Assembly: GCA_900538705.1 (NCBI GenBank)
Contig: UPZG01000001.1
Coordinates: 1,054,001 to 1,118,000, forward strand
DNA from: an uncultured Porphyromonadaceae bacterium
GTDB taxonomy: Bacteria > Bacteroidota > Bacteroidia > Bacteroidales > Barnesiellaceae_A
Reading direction: 5' to 3'
Length of the DNA: 64,000 nt
Part shown: positions 54,900 to 64,000 of the stretch, in pieces
How the letters are laid out: the number at the start of each line of letters is the position of its first letter
Numbering within the stretch: the first letter of the stretch is position 1
Translations under genes and position numbers: made by a program
The notes under the pieces: model-generated
The model's database searches: none
Told to the model about the DNA's origin: nothing
The model's input: the letters and a program-made list of their open reading frames with translations, nothing else

Positions 54900-57023
54900 T
54901 TATTCATATACAAGTTCCAAGTCGTCGAGCCATAGTATACTGCTGGAGCTTCCCGTAAAGAAATCGCCATAGTAGCTAGCCGACGCGACAATCACTATGT
55001 AAGTAGGAATGCGATCATAGGAGCGATAGTCAATATTGATGGTGAAAGGAATCAAACCATCGCCCGGCGTATTGGCATCGGGGATAATTTCGCCAAACCC
55101 TATGATATGTTCGTCATTTTTGTTAAAGATGTTTTTATCTTTTGTCGTTATCCTTACTGGACTTGTCCAATCGCCGATGGCGATATATATGTTACCTTTA
55201 TCGGTTGCACCCAACGGCATCTCGTCGGTCTCTGAGTAATCGACCTCACCGGTAATGTATTTATAATATCCTTTCAACTGCGACGGGCGCGAAGATATAG
55301 GCCGTCCGAAGTCTAATATACCATTCGTACCATCAGTCCCCACGTATGAGCCTGCAAATACGTTTCCGGCGGCAAACTTTCCTATTCCCAAAAAGCTTAC
55401 AAACTGAGAAGACATCTTAATAGATGATGTTCCGCTATTCTTGATGCTGGTATCTTGTGTAGTTACGTTGATATTCAGTGTAGATGAGCCATGGTTGCCA
55501 GTATCCCACCACATCTCTTCATTTTCGCCATATACCAACCATGTTTTACCTGATTGATGCCAATTCTCAAATCCGGCATTGGGTATTACGAATTCGCTTT
55601 CTGTCGTAAATGTTGCAACCGTAGCCGAAGCTATACCACCACACACCGCTTGGTATTGGTAGGTAGTACCGGCTTCAAGTCCGGTTATTTCGGCAGTAAA
55701 AATATCCGATTCACCCATCGTTGCTTCTACTGTATTCCATGCTGATTCGCTGGTTTTCTTATATTGGAATGTTATAGGTTCGGACGTGGTTTTTAATAAC
55801 TGGCCTCTCAGTGTTGCATGATGTGCCCAGATATCACTTCTCAGAGGATCTTGTGTCAGCACAACAGCATTCGATACTGAGATAACGAGAGTCTCAGTCC
55901 ATTCTTTTCCGTGCATATCTGATGCGTGAATAGCTATTTCATAACTACCTTCGGCCAAACTTTTCATGAAAGTCTCAGAGAAAACAATGCGGGCGTTTGA
56001 TACCTCTCTGTTGCCATTATACGTATAAGAGTAGGAGAGTCCTGCGTTCTTCCATGACGCCAAGACATCTTCGCTTGCCGAATAGAGGTCGATGCTGTTT
56101 GCCGGCAAGCCCATAGTTTGCATCTTGTCGCCCGATACAATCAGTGATGACAATGCCGATGAAGCATCTACCAAAATAACAGTCTCTGTTCCGGCATTAA
56201 GCTCGAAGGCCAGGGGCTCTTTTATATCAAATCCGTCACCTGTTATGTTAGGTCTTTTATAGATAACGATGTCTTCGACCTTTTCTATGGCCGACTCATC
56301 GACCGTAAGGTTGAAATATGCACCACCTACTGTATATTCTGTTTCGTTATAGTTGAATGTAAGAGCATATTTTGTAGCAGGTTTAATGTCTTGTAATGTT
56401 CCCGATTGAGTATAGACACTGCCGTTTTCTGATTTACCCGTGATAACCCAGTTTAAGTTATTATCATTAGTAGGCAAGATGAAATAGCCGATTGAGTCGA
56501 CGTGTTGTTGTGTATATACAAGCGAACCATTGCTACTCGACACTGTCACTTGATAGTCACTTAGTACTGCTTTTAGTTCATCGGTAAATGCTACGGTTAC
56601 CAAAGTGTTCTGTATCTTGCAAGTGATAGATGCAGTAGTAGTACTACCGGCTTTAATATCGATATTGGAACTACCTTTGTAGTAACCTGTTCTAAATGTC
56701 GCTGCCACCGAGTCGCCGCTGACGGCATCAATTCGGTATTCTCCTGCGGCTAATAGCAACTCTTGAGGCATGTTATCTAATCCTTTGTAATAACGCACCA
56801 ATCCTTTGTTACTATATATTCTTACTCGGCAACTGTCGGCAAGCATATCACTTTGTGACGTAGCTGCACTGGCATGAGATGCCGTCTCGGGCACAGCGAT
56901 ACTCATTTTCAGAGCCAACGTACCCTCTCCAGTTTCTTGTATTTCATCGCGGCATGAACAGAAAGTGCAAATGCCGGCTATGAACAGTATGGGCAGATAT
57001 GTTTTCAAATTATATTTATTCAT
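54900..57023 (-). CDS. DUF4493 plus PCMD surface lipoprotein
   Basis: 707 residues. The signal peptide has a possible lipobox (CTFCSC). The N-terminal part (about 25-240) is DUF4493: LLLAAGEYRIDAVSGDSV, a transthyretin-like fold related to fimbrillins. Fibronectin-III-like domains follow, then the PCMD domain (about 480-707) with IPNAGFENW, MWWDTGNHG, GIGKFAAGNVFAG and the closing LDDLELVYE. It is a long rod with a probable carbohydrate-binding tip. It precedes the two barrel genes in the operon. Confidence 0.86.
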   Translation of the reverse strand: MNKYNLKTYLPILFIAGICTFCSCRDEIQETGEGTLALKMSIAVPETASHASAATSQSDMLADSCRVRIYSNKGLVRYYKGLDNMPQELLLAAGEYRIDAVSGDSVAATFRTGYYKGSSNIDIKAGSTTTASITCKIQNTLVTVAFTDELKAVLSDYQVTVSSSNGSLVYTQQHVDSIGYFILPTNDNNLNWVITGKSENGSVYTQSGTLQDIKPATKYALTFNYNETEYTVGGAYFNLTVDESAIEKVEDIVIYKRPNITGDGFDIKEPLAFELNAGTETVILVDASSALSSLIVSGDKMQTMGLPANSIDLYSASEDVLASWKNAGLSYSYTYNGNREVSNARIVFSETFMKSLAEGSYEIAIHASDMHGKEWTETLVISVSNAVVLTQDPLRSDIWAHHATLRGQLLKTTSEPITFQYKKTSESAWNTVEATMGESDIFTAEITGLEAGTTYQYQAVCGGIASATVATFTTESEFVIPNAGFENWHQSGKTWLVYGENEEMWWDTGNHGSSTLNINVTTQDTSIKNSGTSSIKMSSQFVSFLGIGKFAAGNVFAGSYVGTDGTNGILDFGRPISSRPSQLKGYYKYITGEVDYSETDEMPLGATDKGNIYIAIGDWTSPVRITTKDKNIFNKNDEHIIGFGEIIPDANTPGDGLIPFTINIDYRSYDRIPTYIVIVASASYYGDFFTGSSSSILWLDDLELVYE

Positions 57024-57028
57024 CTTTT

Positions 57029-58261
57029 TTATTGCGTAATGAGGGTTAAGGTCTCTGTGGTTACATTATCTTGGTTATCGGTAGCTTTCATGATGAAATT
57101 ATGTGTACCGGCACCGAGAGCCGACAACAAGGTCGAGAACTGTGTTATGTCGAACGATAACTCGTTTTGTCCTATTACCTGGTCTCCTGTCGGGAATCCG
57201 AGGCCTATAAGTTTATCCTTCAATTCGCCGGGATTGGCCAAATCGAGGTGTGTCGACAGTCCTACGCTCTCTAACTCCTCGGCCGTAAGAGTCGTAGATT
57301 CTATATCTACAGTAAATCCTGATAAAGGATTTTCGCTGGTTACCATAATTTTTATAGTAAGTTCAGGAGTTACTATCTGAGGCTCATTAATGTCGAATGT
57401 CGTTGCAGTAATTACCGGACCTTCTTCGCCCGAGGGTGGAGGAGTAGGCGTGTCGGGAGTAGAAGGCTCTGGGTCTTCTATTACATCTTCTTCAACAGGA
57501 ATTTCTACGTTTTGTTCTACGATGTAGCAAGAAACATCCACTCGCAAAGATGTTGTAAAGTCGCCACTTGCCGGTTGACCAGGTTCGGGCTCTTTCAGAG
57601 AATATCGTAAAATGCGCCATTCACCGGCTTTTACATTGTCTATTTCATTATATATGGTGTCTATGTATCCGTCGATAGGTCCTGTAAAGTAGGCATACAG
57701 CCGATTACTCTCTTCCTCGACAGTAAAGTATCCGGCACGTGTCTCATCGATAGAAAAATCGAGTGAACCTAATCCTAAACCTACATTTACTTTACATTCT
57801 TCACCTATTACGGCCTGCAAGTCTTCGCTATATTCTACGGTTACTTTTACATTGCTCAACTTACACACTATATCGCCAATCCGTGTCATTTGGTCGGCTA
57901 CGATAGTAAAGTTTTTCTCGGCATAGTAGTAGGGAGCTTCCCATGCAGCTGGGAGAGGTTCGTGTGATTTTACTTTCAAGAGATATTCTCCGGCTGCCAG
58001 TGAAAGGATTTCGGGCATCTCTTTGTATTTCCACTCGCCTTGTTGCACGTTTTGTGTATTATATATACTGACAATAAAGTCTTGTGTGTCGCTGTTTTCG
58101 CCACTACGTAATACTGTTTCGGTATTGTATGTAACGGCTATGGAACTCATGTCGAGTGTTCCTGTTTTGCCATCTGCCGGGTAAGCTATATTCTCTTTGT
58201 TACATGATAACAACATTATACTTGCAGCGGCTATTAGAAATAAGCTCAATATTTTTCTCAT
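57029..58261 (-). CDS. DUF4493 lipoprotein
   Basis: 410 residues. The signal peptide ends in a lipobox (LLSC). A DUF4493 domain (about 30-250; LSLAAGEYLLKVKSHEPL, DQMTRIGDIVCKLSNVKVTVEYSE region) is followed by an acidic Pro-rich linker (EEDVIEDPEPSTPDTPTPPP) and an Ig-like domain. It has no PCMD domain. The layout suggests a structural subunit or anchor next to the PCMD-bearing proteins. Only 5 bases separate it from the gene downstream. Confidence 0.84.
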   Translation of the reverse strand: MRKILSLFLIAAASIMLLSCNKENIAYPADGKTGTLDMSSIAVTYNTETVLRSGENSDTQDFIVSIYNTQNVQQGEWKYKEMPEILSLAAGEYLLKVKSHEPLPAAWEAPYYYAEKNFTIVADQMTRIGDIVCKLSNVKVTVEYSEDLQAVIGEECKVNVGLGLGSLDFSIDETRAGYFTVEEESNRLYAYFTGPIDGYIDTIYNEIDNVKAGEWRILRYSLKEPEPGQPASGDFTTSLRVDVSCYIVEQNVEIPVEEDVIEDPEPSTPDTPTPPPSGEEGPVITATTFDINEPQIVTPELTIKIMVTSENPLSGFTVDIESTTLTAEELESVGLSTHLDLANPGELKDKLIGLGFPTGDQVIGQNELSFDITQFSTLLSALGAGTHNFIMKATDNQDNVTTETLTLITQ

Positions 58262-58284
58262 TATGAGGTGTATTTCGTTAATGA

Positions 58285-60822
58285 TTAATATTCGAGTCTT
58301 ATGTTGTCGATGTAAAGTTCGCTACCTACAGATATGGCTTGACTTCTATTGTCGACAGTTGAGATTTGAGCCGATTCTTCAGCTTGATTATAAGAGGCAT
58401 GGTTAGATGAAGTAAACATAACCTTCAAGTGCGTTGCCTTATGAGTCGTATTAGTATAAGTAACAGGAACCTCAAAAGCGGTGAAAGCAGTGGCCGGTGT
58501 TAAGGCAATTTCATTCGAAGCGAGAGTGATTGTCTCTCCATTGCCACGATATTCAACCACTACAGTAACAACACCATTGGCATCATTACCACTCGCTGTA
58601 TATTTATAGTATCCGGTTAGTTTGCTCGGGCGAGAGGCAAATTCAATACCTTCGTTATAAGTTTCTGTGGCCGAGGTATGGTCGTAATTATATGTTCCCA
58701 AAAAGAGTTTACCAGCACTACGATTTTGTATGGTGGGTGGCGTAAGTGACTCTAATGACTCGGTGAGGAAACCCCAATGGCCTTCAGGAGGAGTGCCTCC
58801 GGCATTGTCCCAAGCAACATTCCTCAGCAATACGCCATTGCCGTTGACTCCTGTCGTTTGCATAGTAGACGGTACCATATACCATGTATTTTTGGTTTGT
58901 GGCGATGTTGGTACTGTTTTGGGATTGACCGAACTCCAACCTACTGGGTCGCTCGATGTTACTGTGGCTGTTTCTTGTTGCCATCCTGCAACCTTACCAT
59001 ATCGACCGCCCTTGTTGATAGTCTCGGAATATAAAGTAGTCCACTCTTCAAACTCTCCATTAGGAAGCGAGAGCGCTGTTTCTGTAGTGATTTGCAGTAA
59101 ATTACTTGTCTCTAAGTCGCTCTTATCGGCGAGACAACTGCCTTTTAGGTTGTAAGATGTACCGGCATTTAGGCCCGTAATGTTATAAACACCCGCTTGT
59201 GCCGTACAGTTTATTTTTTCCCATTCGCTACCATTCTGTTTATATATGGTTATATACTTTTCAATAGTTTCTTGATAAGTAGATTCGTCAGCTACTACAT
59301 GTAACGATGCACGGTTGCTCCATACATCATAATCGTTGGCTACAAGTCGGTAAGTCGGGACAGATACATTTACGTTCTTTTCTTCCGACTCTTTTACTCC
59401 TTTATAGGTGACTTTTATGGTCTGAGCTTGTGTGGCACCTTCGGGTAATTGGGCTTGCAGATTATATGTAGTTCCACTATTCGAAAGGACTTCATAGGAA
59501 AGAGGTGTCCATGTGCTGGTAGACTCAAGTCGCATAACTTGCAGTTGCGAGATGTCTTTCCCATTAAATTGTAAAGGAATATTTATATTGGTAGAACCAA
59601 GTATGATGTCATTGACGTCGCCTATGTTGAGTTCTACGGGCGTATTGTGTATGGTAAAAGTCACAGGTTCGTCCGATACCTTACCATTTATGTCGCGTGC
59701 CGATATTGTGAAGATGTGATCGGCATCGCCGTTTTCAGCAATCTGTAAATGTGACACCATAGGGATAAAATCGATGTATCCTATTTTGTCTTTGTTATCG
59801 CCAAAGCCTTTTACAACAAGACCCACATTATTAATGGCAGTAAGTTCATCGGCACTCAAGTCTGTCAGCTCAATTTCGGCAGGAAATCCGATAGATTGCA
59901 AATAGGTCGATTGTGTTCGCAGTGTACAACCGGCCAATCCGGCACGAGCAGTAACCATTACACCTAGGCTTCCAGATTCAGGCGTTTCGCACTCTTGCAA
60001 TTCTTTTGTTTCATTTGCTGCAATTCCGTCTAAAACAAAATATGGAGCAGGGGCTGACATCGCTTCATCCGACACATTTATTGTAATAGGTTCTACCTCT
60101 GTATCGCTATCGAATGTTATAGTAACGAGGGCAGCTCCTACACTCTCGCTTACATCAAATGTCACTATATAGTGTTGTCTTGCTGTAGCTCCCGTAATTT
60201 TAGCAGGCTCGTAAGTTGCCGATATACCGTTGGGCTTGGTTAGTTTAATTTTCAACGAGATATCGCCTGGACGAGCATATGCACTGCGGGTTTCGTCCTG
60301 GGCAAAAACGATGTCTTTGCCACCTTGCGTGTGTACGGTTGTTTCGTAATCGGTAAAATACTTGCGAAAAGCTTCGCTGTATGCAATACTTATTTTTACA
60401 TGTCCTAGCGTACAAGTTACTTCTACCGGAGTAGTTTCGCCATCACGAATGGTAAATTTTGTTTCACCTTGATAAAATGGAGTACCATAGCCTTCGTTTT
60501 CAACACTACCGTGATAAGCATAGAGTGTGTAATTGCCAGTATCGAACGTCGCATCTACAGGAATGTCGGCAATACTGTTCCATTCCTTGCTATAACTCCC
60601 ATCTTCTTTTGTTAATCTGATGGCAAACTCATCTGTCGAAGGAGTCTCGTCCGATTCATCAGTTTCAGAGCTTCTTAAAACAGGTATAACGTCATAATCG
60701 GGATGCAGGGAGAGTACAAAACTGCCACATCCTACGCCCGAACTCTCATTTTCTTGAGTACAAGATGCGCAAATACACGCTGCAAGCCCAAGAATGGAGA
60801 AGGTTCTTAGTTTCATATTCAA
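58285..60822 (-). CDS. Large DUF4493 surface lipoprotein with PCMD-like C-terminus
   Basis: 845 residues, first gene of the operon. The signal peptide ends in a lipobox (CICASC). DUF4493 (about 30-225; FDTGNYTLYAYHGSVE, then VEVTCTLGHVKISIAYSE) is followed by several Ig/FN3-like domains. A final domain from about residue 610 (LPNGEFEEW, AGKLFLGTY, ASRPSKLTGYYKY, LYIDNIRLEY) is a diverged PCMD jelly roll. It is the longest subunit. Its -7 box lies at 60886-60893 on the minus strand. Confidence 0.84.
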   Translation of the reverse strand: MNMKLRTFSILGLAACICASCTQENESSGVGCGSFVLSLHPDYDVIPVLRSSETDESDETPSTDEFAIRLTKEDGSYSKEWNSIADIPVDATFDTGNYTLYAYHGSVENEGYGTPFYQGETKFTIRDGETTPVEVTCTLGHVKISIAYSEAFRKYFTDYETTVHTQGGKDIVFAQDETRSAYARPGDISLKIKLTKPNGISATYEPAKITGATARQHYIVTFDVSESVGAALVTITFDSDTEVEPITINVSDEAMSAPAPYFVLDGIAANETKELQECETPESGSLGVMVTARAGLAGCTLRTQSTYLQSIGFPAEIELTDLSADELTAINNVGLVVKGFGDNKDKIGYIDFIPMVSHLQIAENGDADHIFTISARDINGKVSDEPVTFTIHNTPVELNIGDVNDIILGSTNINIPLQFNGKDISQLQVMRLESTSTWTPLSYEVLSNSGTTYNLQAQLPEGATQAQTIKVTYKGVKESEEKNVNVSVPTYRLVANDYDVWSNRASLHVVADESTYQETIEKYITIYKQNGSEWEKINCTAQAGVYNITGLNAGTSYNLKGSCLADKSDLETSNLLQITTETALSLPNGEFEEWTTLYSETINKGGRYGKVAGWQQETATVTSSDPVGWSSVNPKTVPTSPQTKNTWYMVPSTMQTTGVNGNGVLLRNVAWDNAGGTPPEGHWGFLTESLESLTPPTIQNRSAGKLFLGTYNYDHTSATETYNEGIEFASRPSKLTGYYKYTASGNDANGVVTVVVEYRGNGETITLASNEIALTPATAFTAFEVPVTYTNTTHKATHLKVMFTSSNHASYNQAEESAQISTVDNRSQAISVGSELYIDNIRLEY

Positions 60823-60885
60823 TAAAAGTTTGATAGTTTCTGATATTCTTAATTATATAAAAGTTTAGTCACAAGATAAACGTCG

Positions 60886-60893
60886 CAAATATA
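60886..60893 (-). promoter_or_regulatory. -7 element for the DUF4493/PCMD operon
   Basis: The complement reads TATATTTG, about 64 bases before the first ATG, so all six genes downstream can be served by one promoter. No good -33 box was seen at the usual spacing. Confidence 0.5.
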
Positions 60894-60987
60894 CACATAT
60901 TTTTATTTCCTAAAATATTTTGTCTTCTGAAATTTATTTACTCCTATTTTTAAGTATATTTAATGTTAGCATTCTGGCAAAATATTA

Positions 60988-60995
60988 TACATTTG
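60988..60995 (+). promoter_or_regulatory. -7 element for the membrane protein gene at 61018
   Basis: TACATTTG gives a start near 61002, 16 bases before the GTG codon, which supports that unusual start. Confidence 0.5.
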
Positions 60996-61017
60996 TGATG
61001 AATAAATCTTTTTCTCC

Positions 61018-62442
61018 GTGAAACTATTCCGTAATATAAAAAATCGTGATATATTTTTGTTGGCAGGTATTATATTAATACCGCTACTGATATTTCTCAA
61101 AGTCAAAGGTTTGATGTTGTGGGTGGCGCTGATGATAGCCTTTCTCATACCTCGCTACATATATAGAAATTCGTCATATTATACCCCGTCGGGGCACATT
61201 GCCTTGTGCATAGCCTTTTTTTCTATGGCGATTTTCTTCATCCTTAACTATTGGCAGTCTGTAGTGCGATTAGGCACGCTTGATTCCCCTCATTTGCTCA
61301 ATGATGCACAAGCATTTTACGACATGTCACGCGATTTGGCCAATGGGACAGTTTCTTCCAGTTCTCCTGTAGTTTCATATATGGGCTATCCGCTGTTCTT
61401 GGCACTTTGGGTGAAAATAGGCATTACCGATATTGCATATCCTATGATATTCAATATATTTCTGATGCTTTGCAGTATGGTCCTAATTGCTCGTACTGTA
61501 TCTTTTATACTGCCAAGTAATCAAGAGGCTACTAAAATTGCAGGATATTCGATGTGTCTTATCGCTATTATTCCTAGTATATTAGCAACAGCCACAATCG
61601 TATCGAAAGAGCCATTTATCATATTCGGTTTGGTTTCGGCCGTGTGTGGTCTTTATGCTCTACGTGACCGATATAAATGCAAAAAATATGGTTTATTGCT
61701 GGCTATTGGCATTATTATATTGGCCATGATGCGTGCTACATATTTATATGTATTATTCTTTTTTGTGGCTGCCGTATATTTGCCACGATTCAAAAAAGAG
61801 GATATAAAACCTATTGCAATTATTGTAGTTACAATCATCGTGTTTATATGGATTGGATCTATTTTGATGAGTTATTGGAGAACAAGCGATTTTGTGAAAA
61901 TATATGTTCATCCACGCAACTCTGTGGAGTATATTGATGGAAACAGTCAACTCCCATATGAATACATTATAGGTCCGTATCATACATATCCATTGTGGCT
62001 TCGGTTCATATTGTTGCCTATATGTACGGCAGTACAATTTATGATACCGTTCCCATTTGAGACAGTAGCGCCACAAGCAGGATTACCACTCTCTACATGG
62101 TATGTACGTCAGAGCTATCTTTGGTACGCCGCAGCTGTACCCATTGCAGCTTATTTTGTATTCTATTGGTTCCGTAAAGGAGGCATAAGGTTATCAATGT
62201 TTGCATTGGCTGCAGCGATGGCGTATTGTGTACCAGCGTTCATCACAGGAGGTACGGTATCGAGATATGCATTTTGTTTCGTTCCATTCCTCGCCATAGC
62301 AGGTGGATATGTTATCAATAATTTCCGCTTCAAACAGAGTGAACAACGACAATTGGCTATTTTTGCGTTACTCTACTTCATATTAGTATTGTTCGCCTTA
62401 TTTATAGGAGGCCATTCATACCTGATACTAAGGTATTTTTGA
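61018..62442 (+). CDS. Polytopic membrane protein, probably a surface-glycan glycosyltransferase or polymerase
   Basis: 474 residues with about eleven membrane helices, starting at GTG 61018 (no in-frame ATG lies nearby upstream). The layout, with long hydrophobic helices and a periplasmic DAQAFYDMSRDLANG loop after helix 3, resembles GT39/GT-C-type glycosyltransferases, whose catalytic Asp lies in such a loop. The GT-C call is weak. It lies 22 bases before a GT4 glycosyltransferase gene and may act with it in making a polysaccharide. Confidence 0.7.
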   Translation: MKLFRNIKNRDIFLLAGIILIPLLIFLKVKGLMLWVALMIAFLIPRYIYRNSSYYTPSGHIALCIAFFSMAIFFILNYWQSVVRLGTLDSPHLLNDAQAFYDMSRDLANGTVSSSSPVVSYMGYPLFLALWVKIGITDIAYPMIFNIFLMLCSMVLIARTVSFILPSNQEATKIAGYSMCLIAIIPSILATATIVSKEPFIIFGLVSAVCGLYALRDRYKCKKYGLLLAIGIIILAMMRATYLYVLFFFVAAVYLPRFKKEDIKPIAIIVVTIIVFIWIGSILMSYWRTSDFVKIYVHPRNSVEYIDGNSQLPYEYIIGPYHTYPLWLRFILLPICTAVQFMIPFPFETVAPQAGLPLSTWYVRQSYLWYAAAVPIAAYFVFYWFRKGGIRLSMFALAAAMAYCVPAFITGGTVSRYAFCFVPFLAIAGGYVINNFRFKQSEQRQLAIFALLYFILVLFALFIGGHSYLILRYF

Positions 62443-62464
62443 TAGAAATTCTGCGTAACTTGTG

Positions 62465-63610
62465 ATGAAGAGTATTCTTATCGTAACATCTTCCGACTAC
62501 TTCGTAAGAGTATTTCTCCTGCCGTATATAAAAGAATTAGTCGATAAAGGATGGTTAGTGCATGTTGCATCGGCTTACGATGGAGAAGATATTCCATATA
62601 TACATAGGCACATAGATATTCCGGTAAAACGGACTCCTTTTAGTCTGAAAAACTGGGAAGCCATAAAAATTCTTTCGCACGAAATAGAGACAACACAATA
62701 TAACATTGTGCATTGTCATACACCGGTAGGCGCATTTATTGGCCGATTGGCGGCTCGCAATGCACGACGTTTGTATGGTACGAAAGTTATATATACGGCT
62801 CATGGGTTCCATTTTTACGATGGAGCTCCACTATTGTCGTGGTTGCTATATTATCCGGCCGAACGCTTGCTCTCAAAATATACCGATGCTATTATTACCA
62901 TAAATAGAGAAGATGCCGAGAGGGTAGAGCGTCATTTTTCCAACATTCGTAAACGATATTTTCTACTTGGTGTAGGCTATGACGAAGGGCGTATAAAACC
63001 TGATAAATCACATATTGATGTGTTGCGAAAAGAGTTGAATATAACTTCTGATGATTTTGTCCTTATTTATATAGCCAATTTGATAGCGGGCAAAAATCAT
63101 GACTTCTTACTCTCTTGCATGCAACGACTGGTCAAGGAAATACCCTGTTGTAAGCTGCTGTTGTGTGGCGATGGTGATATGAGACAACATATTGCCGATA
63201 GAGTAGAAATGTTACATTTGCAGCAGCATGTAATATTTGCAGGATTTCACTGGAGTATAGGCGATTACATGAATATGGCTAATGTGGCAGTATCTGCCAG
63301 CAAACGTGAAGGATTGCCATTGAGCATCATTGAAGAGATGTATAGCGGCTTACCTGTAGTAGCAACACGTATAAGAGGAATAAAAGACCTTATAGATGAT
63401 GGCGTAAACGGATTATTATATGAGGTCGATGACAAAGACGGCTTTTGCAAGCATATCATATCGCTGTATAAAAATGAACAAATGAGGCAGTCTCTAAAAG
63501 AACGAGAAATAGATGGCATAGAAAAATATTCGGCGCAACAGATTGTCCCTCAAATGATGGCTATTTATAATGAGATGCTCAATGCTCGAGATAATTCCCA
63601 GGAAGAATAA
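62465..63610 (+). CDS. Glycosyltransferase family 4
   Basis: 381 residues. It has a GT-B fold: VTSSDYFVRVFLLPYIKELVDKG in the acceptor half, AHGFHF near residue 120, and LLGVGYDEGRIKP at the hinge. The donor half contains YIANLIAGKNHDFLL, LLCGDGDMRQHI, VIFAGF and the donor-binding SKREGLPLSIIEEMYSG, whose E-x7-E Glu pair marks GT4. It transfers a sugar from a nucleotide donor, probably in capsule or O-antigen synthesis. The ATG at 62465 is preferred over the overlapping GTG at 62462. Confidence 0.92.
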   Translation: MKSILIVTSSDYFVRVFLLPYIKELVDKGWLVHVASAYDGEDIPYIHRHIDIPVKRTPFSLKNWEAIKILSHEIETTQYNIVHCHTPVGAFIGRLAARNARRLYGTKVIYTAHGFHFYDGAPLLSWLLYYPAERLLSKYTDAIITINREDAERVERHFSNIRKRYFLLGVGYDEGRIKPDKSHIDVLRKELNITSDDFVLIYIANLIAGKNHDFLLSCMQRLVKEIPCCKLLLCGDGDMRQHIADRVEMLHLQQHVIFAGFHWSIGDYMNMANVAVSASKREGLPLSIIEEMYSGLPVVATRIRGIKDLIDDGVNGLLYEVDDKDGFCKHIISLYKNEQMRQSLKEREIDGIEKYSAQQIVPQMMAIYNEMLNARDNSQEE

Positions 63611-63638
63611 TTATTACGATTATCTATTAATACATCGA

Positions 63639-64000
63639 TTATAGTAGTTTTATCAAAGAATAGCCTATATACAGCATGAATAAACCACCTAAAAAGCTGA
63701 GAGATACATAAGAGAACAAATAGAAAAGATTTTCAGCCTTGACTAACTGATAGCTTTCATTGATAAATGTAGAGAAGGTAGTAAATCCGCCACATAATCC
63801 CACTGTTAAAAATAAACGGATATCAGTACTCAGAATGTTGTTCCGTTCAAATAGACCGTAGAATAATCCTATAGCTAAACAGCCTATAAGATTAACTAAC
63901 AATGTACTTACAGGGAATAAATGTGCTCCAAAATTTTGTAGTAGTTTAGATATGAGATAACGCAACACACCGCCGGTAAAGCTTCCTGCGCCCACAATTA
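63639..64000 (-). CDS. crcB: Fluoride exporter FluC/CrcB (N-terminus cut by window)
   Basis: About 120 visible residues; the frame runs out of the window, so the real start lies beyond 64000 (codons before GAGSFTGG still read through). It has four membrane helices with the family signatures: [19 protein letters not shown] (helix 2, pore Asn) and [12 protein letters not shown] (helix 3, with the Phe residues and break site that hold the central sodium). It forms dual-topology dimers exporting fluoride. It converges with the GT4 gene, 28 bases between stops. Confidence 0.94.
   Translation of the reverse strand, partial: IVGAGSFTGGVLRYLISKLLQNFGAHLFPVSTLLVNLIGCLAIGLFYGLFERNNILSTDIRLFLTVGLCGGFTTFSTFINESYQLVKAENLFYLFSYVSLSFLGGLFMLYIGYSLIKLL

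Noticed and set aside
1..64000. tRNA genes, CRISPR arrays and intact insertion sequences
   Set aside because: I looked for clover-leaf arms with the GTTCRA pattern, regularly spaced repeats and transposase motifs and found none; a tRNAscan run would be more reliable than reading by eye.

Overview
The window is chromosomal DNA from a Bacteroidales bacterium (phylum Bacteroidota). The evidence is the recurring Bacteroidota promoter element TAnnTTTG upstream of many genes, the order ileS - traR/dksA-like - lspA - DUF4296 lipoprotein, many lipoproteins, and an operon of DUF4493/PCMD-type surface proteins. The genus cannot be fixed from the sequence alone. I saw no rRNA, tRNA, CRISPR array or intact insertion sequence.

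Layout. (1) 1-7.4 kb: a defence-like cassette made of a PLD-nuclease/SNF2 helicase (cut by the window start), an Eco57I-type DNA methyltransferase with an AT-rich target-recognition segment, and a small nucleoside-deoxyribosyltransferase-like protein with a winged-helix-like tail. (2) 7.5-15.8 kb: housekeeping genes: mnmE plus a membrane-anchored DRGH nuclease, pepT-miaA, a VanZ-like protein, folP-cdaA (c-di-AMP synthesis) and a CPBP protease. (3) 16.2-18.9 kb: a small, probably acquired island. A long structured leader precedes a zinc-ribbon/flavin-type protein, a double-GNAT protein and a Cys-rich protein. A very strong terminator and a second, orphan structured leader follow. (4) 19-28.6 kb: a LolC/E-like permease, an ABC-F protein and a complete tripartite RND efflux operon. 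(5) 28.6-35.7 kb: a candidate small RNA, then a minus-strand block of ileS, traR-like, lspA, DUF4296, a hypothetical gene and a DUF5131 gene. (6) 35.8-41.7 kb: lipoproteins, a GHL10-type glycosidase, a second candidate small RNA, an HAD phosphatase, a MATE pump and a LysE exporter.

(7) 41.9-45.6 kb is the most unusual part. A consensus promoter starts a leader of about 310 nt that can form a pseudoknot and competing terminator/anti-terminator stems. The leader precedes four genes of unknown role: a lipoprotein, a DUF4236 protein, a four-helix membrane protein and a possible uracil-DNA-glycosylase-fold protein. (8) 45.7-51.4 kb: ppdK, rlmD and an MFS transporter. (9) 51.7-60.8 kb: a six-gene minus-strand operon of four DUF4493/PCMD-type proteins and two paralogous outer-membrane barrels, probably a surface assembly or glycan-binding system. 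(10) 61.0-64.0 kb: a polytopic membrane protein and a GT4 glycosyltransferase, probably the edge of a surface-glycan locus, then fluC/crcB, cut by the window end.

The housekeeping genes are recognised with high confidence. The roles given to regions 1, 3, 7 and 9 and to the RNA elements are inferences from motifs, gene order and hand-found base pairing; no database search or folding program was run.
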